From the NCBI GenBank assembly GCA_033964015.1, contig CM066912.1, positions 22,493,073-22,557,072 of the forward strand: a stretch of 64,000 nucleotides of DNA, read 5' to 3'. The notes beneath the pieces were generated by a model. That model saw nothing but the letters and a program-made list of their open reading frames with translations, was not told the DNA's origin and ran no database searches. A program made the position numbers and the translations under genes. This document shows positions 10,001-22,000 of the stretch, in pieces (position 1 is the first letter of the stretch; every line of letters begins with the position of its first letter). The stretch comes from Scolanthus callimorphus. Its lineage: Eukaryota > Cnidaria > Anthozoa > Actiniaria > Edwardsiidae.

Positions 10001-13000
10001 ATCCTAGAAACTCCAAACGCAAAGTTCGACAGTGAAGTCGGCAAAGCGAAGATGATAAGATTCAAAGCACGCTTTAGTCAATTGAGCATGTTTAGTGGCT
10101 TTTTTCCCTCGCGCTGCAAACTTTGCATCAGAAAAAAACTTCTTAAAACGCATTCGCTAGGTCTCAAGGATTAATTTGATATAACAAGTTTCATCGCGAT
10201 CCGCTTTTTATTAGAAGACTTCTCCTGTAAACTTCAAACGCAAAGTTCGACAGCGAGTCGGCAAAGCGAATATGACAAGATTCAAAGCATGTTTTAGTCA
10301 ATTGAGCATGTTTAGTTGCTTTCTTCCCTCGCACTGCAAACTTCGTATCAGAAAAAACTTGTCAAAACGCATTCGCTAAGTCTCAAGGTTTAATTTGATA
10401 TAAGTTCATCGCGATCCGCTATTTATTAGAAGAGTTATCCTGTAAACTCCAAACGCAAAGTTCGACAGTGAAGTCGGCAAAGCAAATATGGCAAAGCACG
10501 CTTTAGTCAATTGAGCATGTTTAGTTGCTTTTTTCCCTCGCGCTGAAACTACGCATCGGAAAAACTTACTCAAGGCAAAACCTGCATAACAAAGGAAACT
10601 ACACGCACTTTTCGTAAACTACACCCACACTACACGCACCTACACGCACACTACACCCACACTACACGCGTGTAAGTGTTACATCCAGGCTGTACTGTAT
10701 TTCCTCGTAATGAATAGCAAAAGGTGTAATAAAGATTCATCTAGTAAGCACAACTATCATTGACACCAGTAAGGGTCACGAGCTGGAAGTCTAATGCAAT
10801 TAGTATAAACCAACTAATGGTCTATTACAAATCCTGCATTCTGATTGGCTGAGCTACTAATGGTCTATTAGTGATAGACCGTGCCTGGCAAAACCACCAC
10901 CTTTCTTTGCCAGAAAACTTGATTTTTTCAACATAGAATAATGGAATTCATTGCAAAACCGACAACTAGTTGGTTTATACTAAAAAAATTAGACCTCTCG
11001 TCCTCATGTGCTATGATATCAATAGACCATTCGGCCTTCGGCCTCATGGTCTATACATCATAGCACATTCGGCCTCGAGGTCTAATTGTTAAGTATGTAC
11101 TGTATGAGGCAGCAATATGCATTTCACTGTTTTTAATGTGTTGAATAGATAAAGAACACTCAAGCCGAAGTTGCAGAGAAGAAATCAAACAGGGTGGAGG
11201 GGAAGAGGTAAAGACCAACGCCAAGTAATATTGATTGTATTTTTACCTTTTTCAATTGTAACCATACCTCATGGCTACAGGTACCAGTACACGGGTTATA
11301 AAACAGAAGGTGATTTGGCGGTGTGTCACCGTCTCATGGTTTCAATGGATGATGGGTACCGGTGTTGAACCGTATATCTTCACTGCTGACTGCCAGCATT
11401 ATTACTTCAATACTAAAGTCAATAGAATACATGAATATGCTAGTTGTATCTTGCCCTGAAATGCAGGAAAACACCTTTTCTGCTACCAAAATTTTCCCCT
11501 GTTCCCCCTTTTGAAGGCTCAGCCCTTACGACCGTCGTATGGGACCTCCAATTCAGCTGCCTACTTCCAAAACTTAGCCTGCTACTGACTCCAGGCTAAT
11601 TTTCAGGACGCACTGCAAGTGATTTTAGGGAAGTATTTCCTTAACAAAAGAGGAAAAGTATGAATGTATGACATTTCCTAATGCGGGGCATGTCTGGCCG
11701 TAACTCCTCTACTCAGACACAGACTTTTGCAGGCTAGCATATCCTAATGTTTTTAATTGATTCTAAATTCTGATTGTCCTATAATTTTCCTAGAGCAAGA
11801 GTGATGGATGAGATAGCTCACCTTGAGAGAGAAAATGATGAGTACAGGGTATGCAATAACCACTCGCTTTGACCGATTGCACCCATTTTCCAGATACCCT
11901 TAGAGGGGAGTAACCCCATGGGGGTTATTCAATAAGGACATGGGTCAACAGGGGTCGATGATTTTTTGCAGTAGAAATTTCAGTCAGGAAGATCTTATGG
12001 AGGTTATGGAGAATTGTCATTGGGGAATATGTTTTTTTAGCCAGGGAAGTCCCCCTACCCCAATGATTCCACTTTAAACTCATTTAGGTGGTATAAAAGC
12101 AACTGCAAAAATGAATTAAATATTTAGTAATGTCATCTACTGAGTCTATAGTATATATGGGATGATATTGATATCTCAAATATTGGGCAATGAATGTGCA
12201 CCAATGAATTTACATTTTGCTGACTACTTTGTATATTTTGTGTTCCTAGAAACATGCAGGTGTTGGGTCAGATGACTTCATGCGTGAAATCCAACATTTG
12301 TCCAACAAAAACAGGGTAAGAAATATACAACACAAAATATACTCATCAAAGCTCATGGTATCCATCTAATTCACTTCTTTTAATATTAGGCAAGAACAGA
12401 AATGCGAGAAAAGGATGAGCATTGTTTGCAGAAAAGAACAAAACAGAGAAGGTATAATAGTTCCATGCTAGTGTTATGCATCTCGAAATCTCAAATTGCA
12501 AATTTTAAGTGCAATATTGTGCTGTTTCTCATTTTTGAGTCCTTGATTTTATATTTCAGCCCTAGAAAAGTCCTTGTAAAGTCATGAGATTTCATCAGTG
12601 CTTTGTTGTGTGAACCCTATCAGCTTTTAACATAACCAGGGTGTGTCGCTTGCATATATAACTGAGTGTTAAAGCTTGTATGTTTTTCTTTATGGACAGC
12701 TGGCAAACAGGGTTGAAGAACTGGAACGAGAAAAACCGGAATTTGAAAAGAGAAGTAATTTTTATTTTACAGCTTATTCTTTTTGTCACATAAATTATCT
12801 GGTCTATTTTTCTCTGACATCTAAAAGTGCTTAATTGTTATTATTCACATTAGGTTGATCGATCTAGAACAGATAGTCGTGACCTGCAGAAGCAAATTGA
12901 ACAACAAGTAAGTTTTGACAGTGAATGCTTTTTTGTGTTGAGAAACAAGCAATAATATATTATTCTGGCCTCATTTTTTCCAATACAAGAACGGGTGTAC

Positions 13001-13030
13001 TGGTATTGCACTGAAAAATATTATTGATGG

Positions 13031-13077
<47 letters not shown>

Positions 13078-16000
13078 AAGTCTTGCAAGCAGCAAACTCA
13101 AGTCCCATCATTATGTGTTGCAAATACACTATTCCCCTTTATAACATCGTTGATAACCACTTCTACCAGAATCCTCTTCAAATTCATTCTGTATTCAAAA
13201 GTTTCAGGTCCTTGGGAGCTGCAAGGTAATGGTGTTAATGAGGCCTTAAACGTGTTGCTAATACCTTTTTTTGGGGGGGGGGGGGAGAATAATTTACATT
13301 AATTCAGCACATTTGGCAAAGTGTATGGGTGTGGTTTCTCCTGTTTTGTCTGCTTTTTACCTTATTTGGTGTGGTTTATTCTTTCATGGATGGGTGTCAA
13401 GTTGAACAATACAAATCTTTAGACTAATGGCTCTGGTGTTCTAATATGAAATATATAGAGGATATTACACGGTGGCGCGAAGATATGGATTTTATTTTCG
13501 AGTGGCAAGAACAATATTTTACGAACGAGCGCAGCGAGTGAGTAAAATATTGTTTTTGACACGAGAAAATGAAATCCATATCTTCAAGCCACCGTGTAAT
13601 GTTCTTTTTATTATATGGATTAGAATTGACATAGCGGCAAAATACTACAAACTGAACAACTCACTGGTAAAGTCGAAAGTGTTTATTGTGAAATGCTCCC
13701 TCAATCTTTCTGATTCCCAGTGTCGTTAAGAACTAATTTACCTTTTTGTGTTGCTGTAGCTTTCTCTGCCATAGTTGAAATAAGGTTTTTCTCTTTACAA
13801 CTAGAACAAAACTTAGTTTGTGGCTTAAAACTCGTGTGACCGAGCGAGCGAGATTTCATGCAGACGAAGTCAGGAAAACAACACTGCAACGCGCACATCC
13901 GGGACATTCGGTACATAACTTTTTCATATTTCACTAGTGAAGATATGGAAAATACGAGTGTTTTAGTTTCCGGTAAAACACTGTCATCCATATAATAAAT
14001 TTCTTCAACGTTTTTTTTTCCTAACTAGCGCGAGTCAATGGCAATGCACAGGGGTGGCACTGACACCTATAAGTCTGAGGTGGCCAAAAAGAACAAGGAA
14101 CTTTCAGAATTCTTGGATGAGTTGAAGGTAGGTGTTGATTCAATGTTGAAACTGGAACAAGCACTGTGTATTAAAAATAAAAATGCCTTCATGGGTGTGA
14201 TTTCCTTTGTAATTTGTTACGACTATGCATCTTAGCATAGTTAGTAGAGTCTACTAACTATGATCTTAGTAAGCTGCTGCAACCCTTGTTTTTCGGCCCA
14301 AATTTATGTACCATGTGACTCGCATGCTTAATTTTTGTACAACCTGTCAAAGAATATGTCTATTCTAATCACCAAAAATACATTAAAGTTTACTGGGAAT
14401 AACGAAATAACAGTACAGGTTTGTTAAATGACCTTTTAACTGTTAAATCAATAAATCTAGTGTTTTTATCTACTATCAAGCTGATGTAATTGGATTGCAA
14501 GTTGAATTATTTGCTTGTCGACAAGCGTGCGAGTGTCCCTTTAAGTTTGAGCATCCTTTGTTTTGTTGCTCTCAAATAAAGTTAAGGCCCAACAGTATTG
14601 ATCATGTGGTACATAAAAAAATATCACTGGGCTTCTGGAGGGCTGGAAAAAAAAAGAGGTTTGTGGATTTTATAATTGTGGATCTTAGATGAGTGCCAAA
14701 AATAGCCTCCTCCGCAGGCAACGCTCGAAAGAAAAAGAAAAAATAAGAAAAAAAAATGGCGGAAGTAAACTTAGCCATTCAGAAGCAAGATAAATCCTCC
14801 AACTGACCAATCAAGGACGATGAAAGTATGATCTGCATTTGTGATAGCTACTGGTAAGTCAGTCAATCAGAATGTGAGGAAATACCAAAAAGTCAGTTGG
14901 TTTGGTCAAAACTAATATGCAAGTCATACTATCTTACTTTCGTCCACTGATGGTTAGTTCTTGAATGGGTTTTGTTTCTTCCAAGTGTATCAGCTTTGTG
15001 TTTAGTTGCCAACAAACATTCGATAGCTGCTCTATTACATGACTTATTACAATTGATTTACAACATAACTAGTCTGATTTCAGATGACTGTCATAAGTAA
15101 TTACTCCTATAGGAAAAAAGAAATGTATTGGCAAATACGTCAAGTCGAGGCTGGACATGCCCGTCCAGCCTTGTTTCGATTTATTTTCCCATACATTTCT
15201 TGTTAAAAAATAATAAGCCAGAATACGAAGTTTTGAAAATTCATATCTCAGTCAGTATTCAAGCAATCTTCACCAAACTTTGCAATTTTACTAATATGGA
15301 TGTGTAGAATTGGAAACTGGTTTCATTTTCGGATAACTATTATATATTAATAATCAATATTGCGTGATAAAGGCCTATGATGCAACCTCAAAAAGATATA
15401 CAAGCATCTCGGGTGGCCAGCGGTACAGCCGATTGCGTTTGAGCGTTTTACCCTAACAGTTTTCGCACGTTACGTTTGAACGTTTGAAAGTTAGCGTTGT
15501 GAGACAAAAAGTCGGACATTTCCAAGGGCAACCGCCATGTGTATTGTTCATTGACCAATCAGAGAGGACAGAACTCTTTGGTTCGCCATAGAAACGTCTC
15601 GTTTCATCCTAGAAACGCAAGTTTCAAACGTTCAAACATAACGTGCGAACTGTTAGGGTAAAACGCTCAAACGCAATCGGCTGTATTTACATCAGCAATA
15701 AGTGCCGGCGGAACTGCTCGTCACCGCCACTGGCGATATTTACAGCAGTTTGAGAAAGAAAGTTCCAGTTTATAATAGTGTGAGGAATAAAGCTATACTT
15801 ATGTATATTTGTGCGCGTGGAAAGAGGAATAAAAAGAGGAATAATTAAAACCTATAGGAGTGATTACAAAGTGATAATCAATTACACACGGTTGTCATCT
15901 AAAATCCACTCTAATCTGCACTAGTAGCGATGCATCACTCAACAAAAAAAAAATCCAATTCGAATGAAATCACTTTGCCCAAAAAAAAATCATTTTGTGA

Positions 16001-19000
16001 TGAATTGCCTAAGAGAGGAATAAACCACTGCTCTCAGGGTAACCAAACCGTTGTGCGCGTCGAAAAAAAAAACGTCTCCAATTCTGCATTCTATTTCCAC
16101 GGGCCGGCATGCTTTTTCTTAAACTTCTCTGAAAGACCCGAAAACTGGCAATGCCTATGGAATATTTTGTAAAACTCCATTAGTTCTGCTGTTGCCCATT
16201 TAAATCGCTTGCTTTGATATTCAAGCCTGTAACAGGCGAGTTTTATATTTCGACTCAGTCATGACGGTTATTTTCAAGAACACTTATTAAACCCGCGGAG
16301 AAAGGAATGTAGACAGAAAAATGAGCCCGAGCGGGCAGAATCGTATACGTTTCAGCGGGGTAGCCAGGAATTTTGAAGGGGGGGGGGGGGGGGGGGGGGG
16401 GGATGCTAAACTTTTCTCCAGCAAATACAGTAAATGTATGGGAAAATTTCCGAGAAAGGGGGGATGGCCCCCCCCCCCCCCCCCCCCTGGCTACGCCCTT
16501 GCGTTTTTTTTACTCGCACCACGACGGTTCGGTGAAATCCGTGGTATTGTATATTCATTTATTAAATTTCATACCATAAATATCTCTAGATGCTACAAGA
16601 AACCAACGAGGAGTTGGAAGAAAAACTGAACGACTCCAAACGCGAGCTCCAAATGGCTACTGCTGAAATGGACAAGATGGCTGAAGAGTACACAAAATTG
16701 AAGGTAACCCTCCCACCGCTATTGGGACGGGGGCGAGCGTAGCGTGACACCGGTCCGGGCGGCTGCGAGGATACTACGCTAAGCCAGACTGAAATTTTAA
16801 TTCGTCATAGTAAAAATAATTCATTTCCCGAGTGATAAAATATACCCTGCTAGCAGAGACCTAGTGTTTTCTCTGTATTTCGCTGTGCTGAGTGTTTTAG
16901 ATTATAGAGCAGATTTCGTAAAGGCCCGTTTATATTTTGCATTTTTTGTCGCGCGAGTCACTGCGATTTTTCTCGCACGTACGCGTCAACTCAAAATCAC
17001 CAATGTAAACTACGTGCAACTCGGCTCGATCTGCCGCGATTTTTGTCGCGGATATGTTCATGTTCGAAACTCTTTGCAACTTGATGTGACTTGAAGAAAA
17101 GAGAGCACAGAAATCGCATCGGATTTGCATCACGTTTACACAAGAGTTGGAACTGCAACTCGCGCGAGAAAAATCGCCGCGACAAACGCAACAAACATCG
17201 CAAGTGTAAACAGGCCTTAATACTGTGAAACGCATCGGGACACGGTGCGTTCACGGCACGATGCGGAACCTAGGTGCGATTTCCAGCCATGGTGGGGTCA
17301 TTTGACGAAGCCGCGTTCCTCGTTGATCATCGTTCCAAAAACTAACGGCTGGAACCGAGCCTACAGGGAACCTCGCCATCTTGCCAATGGTCAGCCCATC
17401 ACATCACGCAAAATGATTGGTCAACCATCGAATTGCTTACACAAGACACGGCACAATATGGTTACGGCGCGGACACATGCGACGTATGTTCTCCCCAGTT
17501 ATACGAAATCTGTCAGCCAATCACATCACGCAAAATGTCCGTTTAACCAATCAAATTGCTTAGACAAGAAACTGCACAATATGGTTACGACGCGGACAAG
17601 GTACGAAATGCGGCGTTACCCTGTCGTACGAAATCTGCTCCCATCGCTGCGCCGTAAATCGCATATTGAATTGGTCGTAATTGGATAGCCTGGTGTCGCA
17701 TTCATTAATTCTGCTTACAGATAGAAAAGAAAGACCTCTAAAACAGGCGGGAAAATATCGTGATGATTGTAATAATAACGGCATTGAACATTTTGATAAC
17801 GATAATTGTGATTGATTGATTGATTAAATGATTGATTATTATGATATTGATGCCCAATTTGATGCCCACAGACTATACTTCAACAGTCAGACCTTATTCT
17901 GGAAGAGATGAGGCGAGAACGCGACGCTCTCAGAGCACAGGTAAGGGGCGATGAAGAATCACACTGAGGATTTTGCCGAGGACCAAAATGTGAGAAAAGT
18001 CAAAGCCTTGCTCAAAAGTGAACGTGAGCAACGTGTGGCAAAAACCTGGATACTAGAAAATAAGCACCTTTTGAAAGGTTTGCATGCACGTAGTAACTCA
18101 TGTTAGTCCCGTTCAGAAATCTTGATGTTGATTTAAGGGTTACCATATAATAACCATCACCCTGTTACGAAAAGTTAAATTATTTACGTCCTGAATTTTC
18201 TAACTAAATAGAAATGGAGAGAAGACTCCGTAATCTTCAAATCCGAGCTCAGCTCATCTGAATACCTTGCAATACTTTATAATTGTTCACAGGTTCAAGA
18301 CTTAAGGGTGCAGGGTCCTCGAAGACCGATGTTGATGATGACGTCATGATGACCGTTAACGCGAAAGTAGAGGAATGGAAGGTAACGATAGATTGAAGTA
18401 GTTCACGTGCTCACCGCGTGGTAGTGACAGTACCTGGCTTGGATTATAAGAAACAAGCCACGTGCTCACCGCGTGATAGAGCATTTTTCCTGCTACGCAT
18501 ACCCCCAGTCATACAAACATCTGTAAATTTTCAACTTTCGTTTTCTCGGAGATATTGTATACAATGGAGCGAAATTTTGTAGTTTTACTAAAGTGATGAG
18601 TGTGTTTCTAGTGCTGGTGTTCATTTTAACAAAATCGATTTTAATTTTCGGCGGCCATTTTGGAAAAAGGTCTATTTCCCCATAGGCCTTTTTTGAGATA
18701 CACCGGAAGTCGCGGGTCGTAATGCATTGTGATCTAGCTTCGGTACAAACAAATCACCAAACAATGGGCAGTTTTTTCCAGTGGAGTTCATTTTGAATTC
18801 CACTGGGAAAAACTGCCCATTCTTTGAGATTGTTTGTACCGAAGCTAGATCACAATGCATTACGATTCGTGACTTCCGGTGTATCTCAAGAAAGGCCTAT
18901 GGGTAGATCAATTTTTGAAAATTTGATTTGAAAATTTGAAAATTTGAGTTCCTCCATAAGGGGGCACGGCAATGTTTGAAAGAGCGAACATGAATCCAGT

Positions 19001-22000
19001 TTCTTTGCATCATAATACCATTTATCGTGGACTATTAATTTGATTGTCAGGCTGTATTAGCGGGTAAAGACATGGAGATCGAGGAATACAAGGCTACGAT
19101 GGCCGAGTTAAAACAGCGCATCACAGGACTTGAAATGGACACAGATAGCGCATCAATGGCGATGTTACAACAGGTGACTTCCCCTTTTTCCCGTTTATTT
19201 ATGTGTCACGAACATATACTTTGGACACAAACGAGCACACGCTTTAAATGGTCCAGTTTCGAATGCTCCGATCTACCGCTGAATAGGCATCAAAGGCGCA
19301 TAAATACAGTGGGAGCCTCGATTTGAACCCGAAAGTTGCGAATACCAACAAGTCCAAAAAGTTTTGTCTATTGTCTCCATTCAAGCTTCATCAGTTTCTC
19401 GTCGGTACTCACAAATTTTTCTACTTCAAACTGAGGCTCCCACTCTATTTATGCGCCGTCGATGCCTATTCACCGGTAGAGCAGATAATTCAAAACTGGA
19501 CTATTGTACTATCTTGCCCACGTGCGAAATTGAAGATTTCGTGATGCGCGCAGCAATGCACTTCAAAGGCGGATAGTGTGGTGACGCTACATGCACTGCT
19601 TAAAATACTTGCGAGTCGTTACTATTCCATCGCCGATGAGTTTAATATGTAGTGTAAGGAGATACCGGGATCGATGCCCGGATTCTCCACCAAATGGATA
19701 GTTGTTAAAAAACGTCTGTTAAAGAACGTCTTGCGTGACATTTCATTTTCTGTTCCATAAAATTCTATGCTAATGAGGTGCCGAAAGTGTTGAAGTCGAT
19801 TTCTTTCAAAATTTAGCTACCCTATCAAGTTTTCGTTAGAAATCTTACCTTTCTGTTGGCTTTTAATGAACTGGCAATTGTACTTTTAAAGTTTCTAGTA
19901 GTATTTTAGAACCTCAACAGAATCATTGTCACGGACAGACGTCCTTTTAAAAAATAAATCCAGACCTCTGGAATTCTGGGGAGGATTATCCTAGTGTACC
20001 CTGGAATTCCAGGTTGGATACTCTACTACAGTGGCAGAGGCCATCCAAAATTAAGAATTCCAGGATGGAAAAAAAAATTCCAGAGTACGTGGTGAAGAAG
20101 GAATCCACTGGAATTCCAGGGTTTGTAGCTGGCAGAGAGGGTGTGGATTTCTGTTGCGACTACCCGATGAAAGTTACTTCTCAACTTTAATTTGCTGCCT
20201 TACACAACTGAGAACACAATTAACACATTGATATGGACCGTACTAAATGTACTATTTATTAATGTATATTATTTTAACATACATAACATGTGGCCTCTCT
20301 GATCCTATCAGGCCTTGTCGGAAAAAGATGAACAGATACAGAATCTCAAGTCTGAACTAGAAAAGGTACGTTGCTATTATACTAAAACAATTAGCTGCCG
20401 CAGGCTCCGACCTTATCGGCACATTGTCGATAACCACGCCGCCTTCGCCAACTAATTGTTAAGTATTATGTTGTCGATTATTTACAGGCATCCATTGAGA
20501 TGCAGGGTGTCGTCGCACAAGTGGATGAAGTCAAAGCACAGGCTGACAAAGGTAAAATCATTGTTTGTGATTGGAGTCATGAATGAGCAACAATGATAGT
20601 GATGAGCATGGTTAGTGTAAGAATGATGATATGAGGTTCGTACGCGTCCTTGAAATCCTGGATTTTCATTTCCTTCCTGGAAGGCCTAGAATTTAAGAAA
20701 AATCCTGGAAAAATTGTCAACTCAAATGGTTGAATGATGAGTCATTTCGGGAATCTGATTTTGGGCTACAAATTATGACATCCTCCAGACTTATCGTTTT
20801 TTAGGGGGGGGGGGGGGGATTTCCACAAATGAAAACTCCTGAAAAAAAAAGACTTCATGGAAAATTATGGATTTTGACACTCAGAAAGCGTACGAATCCT
20901 GTGATATGCTAGTGATGTTTATAATGTTCATGTCAATGAGATGCTGATGAGGACGATTATTTTGATGATAATGTTGATGTAAATGATGTGGTAGGTGGTA
21001 ATGGATGATGTAGATGATAATAATAGCGAAGTTGATGATTGGGCCATGAATAACAAACGATGATGGCGATGAGCATGGTAGTATAATAATGATGATGTGT
21101 TAACTGTGGGTTTATGATGATCTTGTTGATAATGATACTGATGACATGATAAAGATGATGTTAATACTGGTGAGGTAGATGATATTAATGATGATGTTGA
21201 TAATGATAGTAACGTCGATGATCGGTGGCCTCTCGCTCCAATGATTTTGCATTTTCTTGTACTTAGTCTGTTTAGTGCAAAATAACTTAAATTGCTTTTA
21301 CAATGACAGTTTGTCCCGACCGAACCAGCGAGTCGCCTAATTTTATAATTGTTATTCCTCCATCAGAAAAAAATATCATCTATTAGAGAAGAGTTACCTT
21401 ATTTTAGCTACTCCTTTCTTCCTTCCCACTCTAGCTTGACAATTAAAATAGTGATTCTGGCGTTTCCTTGCTCGTTCCCTTTCACGCCTTTCCTTTCGTA
21501 ACTTGGCCTCGACTTCAATAGGTGTCAGAATGGCGCACAAAGGTACCCCAGCATAGTTGGGGTTAATCTTGGTAGGGCTTTCTTCACCGTCAAATATCTT
21601 CCTTGAGCGCTGCAGTTCCGATTTCTACTTCGTCCTCGAACTTATGCAGCGCTTCTTGTCTTTTTTCTGTTTCTTTTCGACTTGGGCTGGCCTTTCTCGA
21701 TGCAGGACCATTCCTTGAAACCATCATATCGTAATCTCGGTCAATTTTATGCTCTGGTCCATTAGGCCATATAAATTGTGAGTCTTCATTTCATACCTTG
21801 TCATACCGGTTGAGTGTTTCTGTGCAGGGAGCCATCTATGTGGTCTTCTACCCGTCCCCCTAGACTTTGTGCGTCCCTGGGCCCGCCAAAGTGGAAAGCA
21901 GTATCTTGACTATTCTTCATGTCCTCGACTATACTTCTATCACTTCGAGGAACTGGACGTCTTCTGATAAGCCTTATCAATAAGCCTTTCCTTGTAATCC

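Larger units (their letters stand above)
7325..10728 (-). mobile_element. Decayed Tc1/mariner-type transposon with long terminal inverted repeats
   Basis: The outer ends TACACCTTTTGCTATTCATT (7325 onward) and its reverse complement (to 10728) include TA at each edge, as expected for this superfamily. Long AT-rich inner arms at about 7340-7780 are inverted at about 9000-9450. They contain motifs such as ACGCTAATGAGTGTTGCTC and GCATTCATTTG. The transposase lies between, on the minus strand. The right side is extended by tandem copies of a unit with TTTAGTCAATTGAGCATGT (about 9451, 9723, 10071, 10291, 10501) and by a duplicated ~270 bp block (9225-9495 and 9505-9765). The whole element sits in CEP290 intron 2. 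Confidence 0.8.

Noticed and set aside
11149..11207. Frame break in CEP290 exon 3
   Set aside because: An alternative reading (EEEIKQGGGEE) looked closer to vertebrate sequence, but the literal frame joins exon 4 in correct phase and stays open, so no indel is needed.
17245..17688. 147-codon open frame on plus
   Set aside because: It lies inside the AGAGCAGATTTCGTA MITE and reads across its internal duplicated blocks; composition is not protein-like and no motif is present.
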